In this document: positions 42,237 to 50,586 of the stretch, one piece after another
How the letters are laid out: every line of letters begins with the position of its first letter
Numbering within the stretch: position 1 is the first letter of the stretch
Source: Streptomyces hundungensis
Lineage (GTDB): Bacteria > Actinomycetota > Actinomycetes > Streptomycetales > Streptomycetaceae
Reading direction: 5' to 3'
Assembly: GCF_003627815.1 (NCBI RefSeq)
Contig: NZ_CP032698.1
Location: 6,200,001-6,264,000 of the forward strand
Length of the DNA stretch: 64,000 nt
Notes under the pieces: generated by a model
Told to the model about the DNA's origin: nothing
The model's input: the letters and a program-made list of their open reading frames with translations, nothing else
Database searches by the model: none
Translations under genes and position numbers: made by a program

Positions 42237-42982
42237 GGCTGGCTTTCTCCCTCGGTGGCGGCCGGACCCGCGGTCTTCACGGGCTTTCGGCGTTTCACTC
42301 TATCCGCCCCGCCGAAACGGGCCCACGCGTAGAGGAAGCCCAGGCCGAAGCCGACCAGATGGGCGAGGTAGGCCACCCCGGGCCCGGCCGAGGCGCCCTG
42401 GATCGCCAGCCATTGCAGGGCGAACCAGAAGATGAGCACGATCCAGGCGGGGAAGCGCAGGGGGAGGAAGAGGAGGAAGGGGAAGATGCTGGTCACCCTC
42501 GCCCGCGGGAAGAGGTAGAGGAAGGCGCCGAGGACGGCGGAGATCGCCCCGGACGCCCCCACCAGCGTCTGCTGCGAGCCCGCGTGCGCCGCCGCGTACG
42601 CGAAGAGCGCCAGATAGCCGGACACCAGGTAGAACAGGGCGAACTCTGGCCACCCCAGGCGCTCCTCGGCCATCGCGCCGAAGACGTACAGGAAGAGCAT
42701 GTTGCCCAGCAGGTGCAGCCAGCTGCCGTGGACGAACAGGGCGGTGAGGGGGGTGAGCAGGGCGTGCGGCCGCCCCGCCATCAGTTCCGCGGGGATGACG
42801 CCCCAGCGCGCGAAGTGGTCGCTCTGGGCGCTCAGGATCGCGTCGCCCGTGCCGTACACCGGATTCAGGCCGGAGACCGGGCTCACCAGGAAGAGCAGAC
42901 AGCACGCGGCGATCAGCCCGTACGTCACGGTCGGGCCGTGCACCGCGCCGCTCAGGATCGCCGTCGCCCGCCGTTTGGTCAT
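42233..42982 (-). CDS. Rhomboid-family intramembrane serine protease
   Basis: 249 residues from ATG 42982. Six helices with HGSWLHLLGNMLFLYVFG (the HxxxN-type helix 2 motif), the catalytic serine in LVGASGAISAVLGAF (GxSG) and the His in VAYLAHLVGFGLGFLY. It cleaves helices within the membrane; substrates unknown. The soluble end is basic then acidic (VKRRKPVKTAG, ATEGESQP). It is divergent from the zinc-ribbon gene. Confidence 0.95.
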   Translation of the reverse strand: MTKRRATAILSGAVHGPTVTYGLIAACCLLFLVSPVSGLNPVYGTGDAILSAQSDHFARWGVIPAELMAGRPHALLTPLTALFVHGSWLHLLGNMLFLYVFGAMAEERLGWPEFALFYLVSGYLALFAYAAAHAGSQQTLVGASGAISAVLGAFLYLFPRARVTSIFPFLLFLPLRFPAWIVLIFWFALQWLAIQGASAGPGVAYLAHLVGFGLGFLYAWARFGGADRVKRRKPVKTAGPAATEGESQP

Positions 42983-43139
42983 GGGGAGAGAATGGCCCAA
43001 AGGGAGCTTTCGGTACAGACCGCCTCGCCGTGCCGGGGGCCGACGGGTAGGCCGTAGGGTTGCGGGCAGTACTCCCGCAGTTCGACGGCGCACCGCGAGA
43101 TCCTGGACCATGGAAGAAGTGGAAAGAGGACGGCACCCC

Positions 43140-43394
43140 ATGAGCACCGTTCCCCGGATGACCGCAGAGACCCGCTGGCGCTGCTCGCTCTGCGGAAACC
43201 TCACCCGTTTCGATGTCACCCGCTCGTCGAAAGTGGTCGAGTACGTCCATCTGGACCTTGCGGGAGAGCCCACGGTGGAGGAACGCGAGGTGGTCAGTGA
43301 GACCATCGAGTCGGTCCGCTGCCGCTGGTGCAACGCGGTGGACCAGATCGAGCTAGTGGACCGGCCGGGTACCGATACCGCGACCGCCTCCTGA
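43140..43394 (+). CDS. Small zinc-ribbon-like protein
   Basis: 84 residues from ATG 43140 with AGAGGA upstream; an in-frame ATG at 43110 would add ten residues. Two Cys pairs, CSLCGN and CRWCNA, are about 45 residues apart and likely bind one zinc ion, with a beta strand region (TRFDVTRSSKVVEYVHLD) between. I do not know a function; similar short proteins are common in Streptomyces. The NYN-domain gene follows 46 bases later. Confidence 0.85.
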   Translation: MSTVPRMTAETRWRCSLCGNLTRFDVTRSSKVVEYVHLDLAGEPTVEEREVVSETIESVRCRWCNAVDQIELVDRPGTDTATAS

Positions 43395-43440
43395 GGGGCG
43401 GCCGCCCACGCGGTACGGATGACAGTTGGGGTGACGGATT

Positions 43441-44802
43441 GTGGAGCATGCAAGCGGTGCTGAACCGGCCGCTGCGGCCGGCGACGGCCCCGCCGAGGTG
43501 CTCGACCGCCCGCTGCCCGAAGGGGTGCGGCGCCGGGTCGTCGCCTTCGTCTCGGAGGCGTTCGGCGGCCTGACCGTCGCCGAACTGCCCGCCCAATTGC
43601 GGCAGTACGCCCGTTTCACCCCGACCCGGCGCGCCAAGTTCGCGGGCAACGCGATGGCCGCCGCCCTGGAGGGCGACCCGGTCTTCCGCCAGCGCATCGG
43701 CGAGCGGCTCAAGGAGTCGCAGCCGGAGCTGGCCGGGGCCGTCGAGGCGGGCTCGCCCCCCGCGGCCGCCGACCCGGTGGACGTGGCGGCCGCGGCCTAT
43801 GTGCTGCGCCCGGCCGGCTGGGTGAAGCTGGTGGCCGCGGCCGGCGAGGAGGCCCAGCGGGCGTTCGCCGAGCGTGCGGAGGAGGAGGGCCGGCGCGAGG
43901 TGGAGCGCCTGCGGGAGGAACTCGCCGAGGCGCGCGAACGGATCAGGTCCGAGAACGAGACCCTGCGCGCCGAACTGCTCGCCGCCCGCAAGGAAGCCGA
44001 GACGCTCCAGCGCAAGCTGCGCAGTGCGCAGAGCGATGTGAAGCGCGGCGAGGCCGCCCTGCGCAGGACCACCGCCGAGATCGACGGCATCAAGTCCGAG
44101 GCGGCCGCGCGCGTCACCGCCGCCGAGAGCGAGACGCGCCGGCTCAAGACGCGGCTGAGCGAGGCCGAGTCCGGCCTGGAGGCGAGCCGGCGCGCGACCC
44201 GTGAGGGGCGTTCCGTCGAGGACATGCGGCTGCGGCTGCTGCTCGACACCGTCCTGGAAGGCGCCCAGGGACTGCGGCGCGAACTCGCCCTGCCGCCCGC
44301 CTCGGTACGCCCCGCCGACACCGTGGACGCGGTCGCGCCGGGCACCATGACGCCCAAGGACATCGCGGCCCGCGCCCTCTCGGAGACCGACCCGGCCCTG
44401 CTCGACCAGCTGCTCGCGCTGCCCCAGGTGCATCTGCTTGTGGACGGCTACAACGTCACCAAGACCGGCTATCCGACGATGCCGTTGGAGAAGCAGCGCC
44501 TTCGTCTCCTTGGCGGGCTCTCCGTGCTCGCCGCGCAGACCGGGGCCGAGGTCACCTGTGTCTTCGACGGCGCGGAGCTGGCCGCCCCGGTGCTGCTCGC
44601 CCCGCCCCGGGGCGTACGGGTGCTGTTCTCCAAGCCCGGGGTGACCGCGGACGAGCTGATCCGCCAGCTGGTGCGGGCCGAGCCCTCCGGTCGGCCGGTG
44701 GTGGTGGCCTCCACGGACAAGGAGGTCGCGGACGGCGTCGCGAAGGCGGGCGCCCGCCCCGTCGCCTCCCTGCTGCTCCTGAAGCGGCTTTCACGCGTCT
44801 GA
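43441..44802 (+). CDS. YacP-like NYN (PIN-fold) domain protein with coiled coil
   Basis: 453 residues from GTG. Residues 30-130 resemble the first domain of actinobacterial YacP-like proteins (LPEGVRRRVVAFVSEAFGGL). Then comes a long coiled coil (EEGRREVERLREELAEARER to SEAESGLEASRRA, parts), and the C-terminal 150 residues are a NYN domain with VHLLVDGYNVTKTGYP, CVFDGAEL and VVVASTDKEVADG giving the acidic metal site. NYN/YacP nucleases cut mRNA or rRNA. The coiled coil probably makes it an oligomer. Function in Streptomyces not known. Confidence 0.85.
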   Translation: MEHASGAEPAAAAGDGPAEVLDRPLPEGVRRRVVAFVSEAFGGLTVAELPAQLRQYARFTPTRRAKFAGNAMAAALEGDPVFRQRIGERLKESQPELAGAVEAGSPPAAADPVDVAAAAYVLRPAGWVKLVAAAGEEAQRAFAERAEEEGRREVERLREELAEARERIRSENETLRAELLAARKEAETLQRKLRSAQSDVKRGEAALRRTTAEIDGIKSEAAARVTAAESETRRLKTRLSEAESGLEASRRATREGRSVEDMRLRLLLDTVLEGAQGLRRELALPPASVRPADTVDAVAPGTMTPKDIAARALSETDPALLDQLLALPQVHLLVDGYNVTKTGYPTMPLEKQRLRLLGGLSVLAAQTGAEVTCVFDGAELAAPVLLAPPRGVRVLFSKPGVTADELIRQLVRAEPSGRPVVVASTDKEVADGVAKAGARPVASLLLLKRLSRV

Positions 44803-45076
44803 GGCATTCAGGCCGTTCTGCAACTCCTGTGTTCAATGCCCGAATTCGGGTGGTCGTCGACGAGCACTCCGTCAAGTGCCCACTACTGCGCGTGGGATGA
44901 CAGTAAAGAATCCTCTCAGTGACCGACTTTTTCCCATCAGGATTTGAACTGATCACAGGAAGGTCACTAGGGTCGGGGCTCGTACCTTCATGCGGTTGAT
45001 CACTCGTTCGGGGTGTCCGTGAAGGGCCCGCCGATTCTGCTCTGTTCGGCGGCTGAGGAAGAAGGAGCTCGCCTTC
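44803..45076. other. 274-bp gap before the first NlpC/P60 gene
   Basis: No gene is seen. It holds the palindrome CCCGAATTCGGG at 44839-44850 and a less G+C-rich segment near 44900-44960 that probably contains the promoter. I looked for a cyclic di-AMP riboswitch, which often precedes such hydrolase genes, and did not find its conserved core. Confidence 0.4.
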
Positions 45077-46102
45077 GTGGGGTCCCACCGTCGTCCCAAG
45101 CCCGCGAGCCGCACGCGCGTGACCGTGCTCAGCGCGACCGCCGCCGCTGTCGTCGCCCTCACTTCGCAGGCCGCGCAGGCGGACCCGAAGCCCACCAAGG
45201 ACGAGGTCAAGAGCAAGGTCGACAAGCTCTACGACGAGGCCGAGCAGGCGACCGAGGCGGCCAACGGCGCCAAGGAGAAGCAGGGTCAGCTGGAGAAGCA
45301 GATCGGCGAGATCCAGGACAAGGTGGCCCGCGGCCAGCAGGAGCTCAACACCCTGCGCAGCGGCCTCGGTTCGATGGCCTCCGCGCAGTACCGCTCCGGT
45401 GGCATCGACCCCTCGCTCGCCCTCTTCCTCTCCTCCAACCCGGACGACTTCCTCGACAAGGCGTCCTCCCTCGACCAGCTCAGCGCCAACCAGACCGAGG
45501 CGCTCCAGAAGATCCAGGGCAAGCAGCGCACCCTCGCGCAGCAGCGCAAGGAAGCCCAGGACAAGTTGAAGGACCTCGCCGACACCCGCCAGGTGCTCGA
45601 CGACAAGAAGAAGGAAGTCCAGGGCAAGCTCGGCGAGGCGCAGAAGCTGCTCAACACGCTGACCGCGCAGGAGAAGGCCGCGCTCGCCTCCGACGAGGCC
45701 CGCGCCAACCGCTCCACCGAGCGCCCCAACCTCGGCAAGGACGTGCCCGCCTCGGGCGTCGGCGCCGCCGCCCTCGCCGCGGCCCAGGGCCAGTTGGGCA
45801 AGCCGTACAGCTACGGCACGACCGGCATGGCGACCTTCGACTGCTCAGGCCTCACGGGCTACGCCTACGGGCAGGCGGGCGTTCACCTGCCGCGCACCTC
45901 GCAGGAGCAGGCCACTCGCGGCACCCGGATCGGCCGCGGCGACCTCAAGCCCGGCGACCTGGTGCTCTTCTTCGGCGACCTGCACCACATCGGCCTGTAC
46001 GCCGGCAACAACACGGTGCTGCACGCCCCGCACTCGGGAGCGGTCGTCCGCTACGAGTCCATGGACAACATGCCCTTCCAGTTCGGTGTGCGCATCGGCT
46101 GA
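45077..46102 (+). CDS. Secreted NlpC/P60 peptidoglycan endopeptidase (first copy)
   Basis: 341 residues from GTG, after GAAGGAG. A signal peptide ends near TSQAAQADPKP. A long N-terminal coiled coil (KVDKLYDEAEQATEAANGAK to QKLLNTLTAQEKAALA, parts) is followed by the NlpC/P60 domain with the catalytic Cys in FDCSGLTGYAYGQ and the His in HHIGLYAGN. This is the RipA/RipC-type layout: the coiled coil keeps the enzyme inactive or docks it to FtsX-like partners. A close paralogue follows. Confidence 0.95.
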   Translation: MGSHRRPKPASRTRVTVLSATAAAVVALTSQAAQADPKPTKDEVKSKVDKLYDEAEQATEAANGAKEKQGQLEKQIGEIQDKVARGQQELNTLRSGLGSMASAQYRSGGIDPSLALFLSSNPDDFLDKASSLDQLSANQTEALQKIQGKQRTLAQQRKEAQDKLKDLADTRQVLDDKKKEVQGKLGEAQKLLNTLTAQEKAALASDEARANRSTERPNLGKDVPASGVGAAALAAAQGQLGKPYSYGTTGMATFDCSGLTGYAYGQAGVHLPRTSQEQATRGTRIGRGDLKPGDLVLFFGDLHHIGLYAGNNTVLHAPHSGAVVRYESMDNMPFQFGVRIG

Positions 46103-46170
46103 TCCGCCTGTGCCCCCGTCAGCCGTCGACACCGCCCAAACGGGCGAATTGCCGCACCTCCCGCTGACGC

Positions 46171-46209
46171 GACGCCCCGCCGGTGACCTGTGTTCTCCGG
46201 TGGGGCGTC
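46171..46209 (+). terminator. Hairpin between the two NlpC/P60 genes
   Basis: GACGCCCCGCCGG (46171-46183) pairs with CCGGTGGGGCGTC (46197-46209) with one mismatch and a 13-base loop. It may end the first transcript or attenuate the second. Confidence 0.6.
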
Positions 46210-46341
46210 ACTGTGCGTACGCCAAACGGTCGTTGGCCCCCGGGTGTTCGCCCGGTTACTGTCCGGCGTGCGGTTCCCCCGGTGACTCGCCGCCCGCCCG
46301 GGCGGCAGGGGCCGCACGCAGTGCAAGGGAGTACGGCATCC

Positions 46342-47370
46342 GTGGCGTCCCATCGCCGGCCTTCGCAGTCGGGCCTGACCCAGAGCGCCCGCGTCACCGT
46401 CCTTTCGGCCGCGGCGGCGACGGCCGCGGCGGCGCTCGGGGCCACCGTGGCGAGCGCGGCCCCGCAGGAGCCGAGCCCGTCCGGGCAGGCCGCGGTCGAC
46501 CGCCTCTTCGAGGAGGCCGAGCGGGCCACCGAGCAGTTCGACAAGGCGGACGAGCACGCCAAGCTCCTGCGTGACCAGGTCAAACAGGCACAGGACGGCG
46601 TCGCGCGCGGCCAGGAGAAGATCAACCGCATGCGGGGCGCGCTCGGCGCGATCGCCGGGGCCCAGTACCGGTCGGGCGGCATCGACCCCGCGCTCGCCCT
46701 GCTGCTCTCCTCGAACCCGGCCACCTATCTCGACCAGGCCGCCACCCTCGACCGGCTGGGCGAACGCCAGTCGGGAGCGCTCCAGGACCTGCGGCACGAG
46801 CAGCGCCACCTGGCCCAGCAGCGCGCCGAGGCGAGCCGCAAACTCGCCGAGCTGGAGCGCAGCCGCACCGACGTGGCCCGGCACAAGCGGACCGTCGAGT
46901 CGAAGCTGGCCGAGGCGCGCCGCGTCCTGAACGCGCTGCCGAGCGCCGACCGGGCCGCCTTCGACCGCGCGTCCCGCTCGGAGCGCGGCGAACTGCCCCC
47001 GCTCTCCGACTCCGCCCCCGCCTCCTCGCGCGCCGCCGCGGCCGTCATGGCGGCCCGCTCCGCGATCGGCAAACCGTACATCTGGGGCGCCAACGGGCCC
47101 TCCGGGTTCGACTGTTCGGGCCTGATGCAGTGGTCGTACGCCCGGGCCGGCGTCGGCCTGCCGCGCACCTCGCAGGCACAGCGGTACGCCGGCCGCCAGG
47201 TGCCGCTCTCCGAGGCCAAGCCCGGGGACCTGGTCGCCTACCGGCACGACGCGAGCCACATCGCCATGTACGTGGGCAACGGCCAGGTGGTGCACGCGCC
47301 GTACCCCGGCGCGCCGGTGCGCTACGACCCCGTCGGGATGATGCCCGTCTCCTCGGTGACCCGCGTGTGA
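46342..47370 (+). CDS. Secreted NlpC/P60 peptidoglycan endopeptidase (second copy)
   Basis: 342 residues from GTG 46342, with AAGGGAG upstream. It shares the plan and many phrases of the preceding gene (VTVLSAAA, AQYRSGGIDPALALLLSSNP, the coiled coil, FDCSGLMQWSYARAGVGLPR), with catalytic Cys in FDCSGL and His in SHIAMYVGN. The two clearly arose by duplication and have since diverged, mainly in the linker and signal peptide. The metallopeptidase gene follows after 16 bases and may be co-transcribed. Confidence 0.95.
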   Translation: MASHRRPSQSGLTQSARVTVLSAAAATAAAALGATVASAAPQEPSPSGQAAVDRLFEEAERATEQFDKADEHAKLLRDQVKQAQDGVARGQEKINRMRGALGAIAGAQYRSGGIDPALALLLSSNPATYLDQAATLDRLGERQSGALQDLRHEQRHLAQQRAEASRKLAELERSRTDVARHKRTVESKLAEARRVLNALPSADRAAFDRASRSERGELPPLSDSAPASSRAAAAVMAARSAIGKPYIWGANGPSGFDCSGLMQWSYARAGVGLPRTSQAQRYAGRQVPLSEAKPGDLVAYRHDASHIAMYVGNGQVVHAPYPGAPVRYDPVGMMPVSSVTRV

Positions 47371-47386
47371 CCGTACGATCGGCGGC

Positions 47387-48619
47387 GTGGCAGGCGATGG
47401 GCAGGGGCGAGGGAGACGGCGGGGCCGGGCGGCGGCGGGCGCGCTCGCGGTGCTGCTGTGCGCCACGGCCTGCTCGGCGCCCGCGGCGGCGCCCGACGCC
47501 ACCACCGGCGAGGTGCAGCAGGTTCTGGACCGGCGCGCGGCCGCGGTCCTGAAGCACGACGCGAGCGGCTATCTGGCGGCGCTCGACCCCGCGGCGAGCG
47601 CCCTGCGGGCGTCCCAGGGCGCCGAGTTCACCAACCTCGCACAGGTGCCGCTGGCCTCCTGGGCGTACCGCGTCACCGGCGTGGACCACAAGGGCCCGCA
47701 GGCCACCGCCCAGGTCGAGCTGCGCTACCGGATCCAGGGCTATGACACCGCGCCCGTGACGGCGGCCCGCACCCTCACCCTGGGCCGGCGCGGCGGGACC
47801 TGGTACGTCACCGGCGACCTGCCCGCGCGCGGCGCCGCGCAGCCGCTGTGGCAGCAGGGCCCGGTCACCGTCGTGCGCGGCGCCCGCAGCCTGATCCTCG
47901 GGGTGGGCCAGGACGCGGCGAAGCTGCGGGGGATCGCGGCGGCCGAGGACGCGGCCGTGCCCGCGGTGTCGGCGGCCTGGCCGGGAGTCTGGGCCCGCCG
48001 GGTCGTCGTCCTCGTACCGGCCTCCCTGGACGGCATGGCCGCGCTGCTCGGCGCGCCCGCCGCCTCCTACCGGGGCATCGCGGCCGTGACCACCGGCGAG
48101 GTGGGCGGGGCGGGGGCCGCCCCGGCGGACCGGGTGATCGTGAATCCGGACGCCTACGCGGTCCTCGGCGACCTGGGCCGCCGCGTCGTCCTCGCCCACG
48201 AGACCACCCATGTCGCCACCCGCGCCCACACCTCGCCCGCCACCCCGCTGTGGCTCTCGGAGGGGTACGCGGACTGGATCGGCTACCGCGACACCGGCCG
48301 TACCGCGCCGCAGGCCGCCCCCGAACTCCTCAAGGCCGTCCGCGCGGGCGACCTCCCCGCCGACCTCCCCTCGGACGCCGACTTCGGCTTCGACGGCGGC
48401 GCGGACCGGCTGGCGAAGGCGTACGAGAGCGGCTGGCTGGCCTGCCGCATGATCGCCGCGAACTGGGGCGAGGCCGCGCTGGCCCGCTTCTACACCGAGG
48501 TCGGCGACCAGCCCCACCGCGAGGGCGCCCTGGAGAAGGCCATGGACGACCAACTGGGCCTGAACCTAAGGGAGTTCACGACACGGTGGCGGGAGTACGT
48601 ACGCTCCCAGCTGGCCTGA
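47387..48619 (+). CDS. Putative lipoprotein zinc metallopeptidase
   Basis: 410 residues from GTG. A lipoprotein-like signal ends near ALAVLLCATAC. A domain of about 150 residues (EVQQVLDRRAAAVLKHDASG, ATAQVELRYRIQGYD) resembles NTF2-like folds and is followed by a peptidase region with HETTH at residues 271-275 and the third zinc ligand Glu292 in LSEGYADWIG, the HExxH-16-E spacing of gluzincins. The end is ESGWLACRMIA, typical of the helix after the active site. Substrate unknown; association with the two cell-wall hydrolases suggests an envelope role. Confidence 0.85.
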   Translation: MAGDGQGRGRRRGRAAAGALAVLLCATACSAPAAAPDATTGEVQQVLDRRAAAVLKHDASGYLAALDPAASALRASQGAEFTNLAQVPLASWAYRVTGVDHKGPQATAQVELRYRIQGYDTAPVTAARTLTLGRRGGTWYVTGDLPARGAAQPLWQQGPVTVVRGARSLILGVGQDAAKLRGIAAAEDAAVPAVSAAWPGVWARRVVVLVPASLDGMAALLGAPAASYRGIAAVTTGEVGGAGAAPADRVIVNPDAYAVLGDLGRRVVLAHETTHVATRAHTSPATPLWLSEGYADWIGYRDTGRTAPQAAPELLKAVRAGDLPADLPSDADFGFDGGADRLAKAYESGWLACRMIAANWGEAALARFYTEVGDQPHREGALEKAMDDQLGLNLREFTTRWREYVRSQLA

Positions 48620-48640
48620 TCGTCGTCCGCGCCGGCGGGC

Positions 48641-49168
48641 TCAGCCGCCGCCCAGCTCCTCGATCGTCTCGGCCAGCCACGCCTTCTCCTCCCTGCCGGT
48701 GGCCCGCGCGATCCGCAGCATCCCCTGCCGGAACGGATCGGGCGCCCGCTCGACGGTGACGGGCTCGCCGTCGCGGTAGAAGAAGCTCGCGGGCGCCTGG
48801 AGAAAGGCCTGCCGCCGGGCGAGGACGGCCGCCTGCTCGGCGGGGTCGGGCAGGTGCCGCAGGAAGGCGAGCAGGGTGAAGAAGCGCTGCCCGTCGGTGA
48901 TCTCGACGTCCTTGGGGTGGCGCAGCCGCTCCAGGAGGGCGGCCCGGCCGGCGTCGGTGAGCGACAGGGTCCGCCGCGGGGCGGCCCCGCTGCCCGGCTC
49001 GGTGCGCTGCTCCAGGACGCCGGCCTTGACCAGGCGAGTGATCGCCGGGTAGAGCGCCCCGTCGCTGACCGGGCGGATGTGGCCGCTGAGCCCCTTGATC
49101 CGCTCCTTGAGCTCATAGCCGTGCAGGGGTTCCTCGTACAGGAAGCCCAGGATCGACAGCTCCAGCAT
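48641..49168 (-). CDS. PadR-family transcriptional repressor
   Basis: 175 residues. The N-terminal winged helix is MLELSILGFLYEEPLHGYELKERI and SDGALYPAITRLVKAGVLEQ; the C-terminal part is a helical Vir-like dimer domain with FFTLLAFLRHLPDPAEQ. PadR proteins repress transporters or detoxifying enzymes until a ligand binds. It is divergent from the MATE pump, and a tandem palindrome lies in the 89-base gap. Confidence 0.93.
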   Translation of the reverse strand: MLELSILGFLYEEPLHGYELKERIKGLSGHIRPVSDGALYPAITRLVKAGVLEQRTEPGSGAAPRRTLSLTDAGRAALLERLRHPKDVEITDGQRFFTLLAFLRHLPDPAEQAAVLARRQAFLQAPASFFYRDGEPVTVERAPDPFRQGMLRIARATGREEKAWLAETIEELGGG

Positions 49169-49204
49169 GGCGCCCCTCGTCTTGTCCGGTTGCCGCGCCC
49201 ATGG

Positions 49205-49236
49205 TACCTCTTATCGAGTTACCTCGAATCGAGGTA
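49205..49236. promoter_or_regulatory. Tandem palindromic operator for the PadR repressor
   Basis: TACCTCGAATCGAGGTA at 49220-49236 is a perfect palindrome, and TACCTCTTATCGAGTTA at 49205-49221 is a 14/17 match to it that overlaps by two bases. The centres are 15 bases apart. The position between the divergent repressor and pump genes, close to both starts, fits an autoregulatory operator. Confidence 0.8.
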
Positions 49237-49257
49237 TTGGCAACGGGGGAGAGCTCC

Positions 49258-50586
49258 ATGGAGGCGACCGCTCATCGCAGGCGGCTGGTGTCGCTCGCGT
49301 TTCCGGTCTACGGCGAACTCATGGCCGGGGTCGCGGCCGGAATCATCAACACCCTCTGGGTGACCCGCCTCGGCGGGGACGCCGTGGCCGCGGTCGCCGT
49401 CGCGACCAACGTCGAGAACGTGCTGCTCGGCATCGCCCTCATGGCCGGCTCCGGCACGACCGTGCTGCTCGCCCGGGCCAGGGGAGCCGGAGAGCAGGGC
49501 GCGGTGCGGGCGGCCGTGCGGGGTGGCTGGGCGCTGTGGGCGCTGCTCGCCCCGGCCGTCGCGATCGGCGCCTTCCTGGGACGGGAGCCGATCGCCCGGC
49601 TTGTGCTCGGCGCCGACGCGGGCGGGGCCCTGCCGCTCGCCGTCGGCTACTTCTCCATAGCGCTGCCCGGCATCGCCGTCTTCTTCGCCACCAACGTCGT
49701 CGACGGCATCCTCAAGGGCACCGGCGACACCCGCACCCCGATGCGCCTGGCGTTGCTGTCCAACGGGCTCATCCTCGTCCTCGACCCGCTGCTGATCCTG
49801 GGCTGCGGCCTCGGTGTGCGGGGCGCGGCGCTCGCCACCGTGGCCGGGCGCTCGGTCGCGCTGGCGCGGGGGCTCCTGGTGCTGCGCCGCACCCCCGCGC
49901 TGCGCGCCGCCGGACCCGTACCGCACGCGTGGACCACCGATCTGCGGCGCACGGTCCGCACCGGGCTCCCCCTGTCCGCCGACTTCGTCACGCGCATGGG
50001 CGGCGCCCTCGCCGTGGTCGCCGTCGTCGCCCGGATCGGCGTCGCCGAGGTCGCCGCGTACGGCATCGCGACCAAGGCGATGTACGGGGCGACCATGGCC
50101 TTCTACTCCGTACGCCAGGCCGCCGCCATCCACACCGCGCGGCTGCTCGGGGCCGGGCGGGACGAGCGGGGGGCCGTCGGGCGCGAGGTCCTGCGCGTCG
50201 CGGCCGTGCTGGGGGCCGGGGCCGGTCTCGTGCTGTTCGCCGCCGCGCCCTGGATCATGGCCGCCTTCGGTGCGCACGGTGCCGTCGCGACCGCCGGGGT
50301 GCTTCAACTGCGGTGTCTGGGGCCCTACTTGATGCTGCTCGCGTGCTTCATCGGGTGGGGCGGGGTGGTGGAGGGCGGCGGGGGCAGTCCTCGTCTGGTG
50401 CGGATCACCGGGTGCGGGGTGGCGCTGCAACTGGTGCTCGCCCACGCCCTGTCGGGGCTCGGGCTGCCGGGGATCTGTCTGGCCATGGCGCTGGCGATGG
50501 GGGTGCAGTGCGCGGCCCTGGCCCGGCTCCACCGGCGGACGGGCGCTCAGCGCGTCGTCGACGGTTCGCCCGCGCGGGCGGGCTGA
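49258..50586 (+). CDS. MATE-family multidrug exporter
   Basis: 442 residues from ATG with GGGGGAGA upstream. About twelve helices in two halves; FPVYGELMAGVAAGIINTLW and NVVDGILKGTGDTRTPMRLA (MATE motif) near helices 1 and 4-5, with PLSADFVTRMGGALAVVAVV starting the second half. MATE pumps export cationic drugs using sodium or proton gradients. It is controlled, most likely, by the divergent PadR protein. The last 40 bases overlap the convergent glycosyltransferase gene. Confidence 0.93.
   Translation: MEATAHRRRLVSLAFPVYGELMAGVAAGIINTLWVTRLGGDAVAAVAVATNVENVLLGIALMAGSGTTVLLARARGAGEQGAVRAAVRGGWALWALLAPAVAIGAFLGREPIARLVLGADAGGALPLAVGYFSIALPGIAVFFATNVVDGILKGTGDTRTPMRLALLSNGLILVLDPLLILGCGLGVRGAALATVAGRSVALARGLLVLRRTPALRAAGPVPHAWTTDLRRTVRTGLPLSADFVTRMGGALAVVAVVARIGVAEVAAYGIATKAMYGATMAFYSVRQAAAIHTARLLGAGRDERGAVGREVLRVAAVLGAGAGLVLFAAAPWIMAAFGAHGAVATAGVLQLRCLGPYLMLLACFIGWGGVVEGGGGSPRLVRITGCGVALQLVLAHALSGLGLPGICLAMALAMGVQCAALARLHRRTGAQRVVDGSPARAG

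Noticed and set aside
44803..46341. Possible cyclic di-AMP (ydaO) riboswitch ahead of either NlpC/P60 gene.
   Set aside because: Such riboswitches precede many hydrolase genes in Streptomyces, but I could not find the conserved core sequences in either leader. A covariance search would decide.
49647..50096. A minus-strand frame of 149 codons within the MATE gene.
   Set aside because: It lies wholly inside a clear transporter gene and its own sequence is low complexity.
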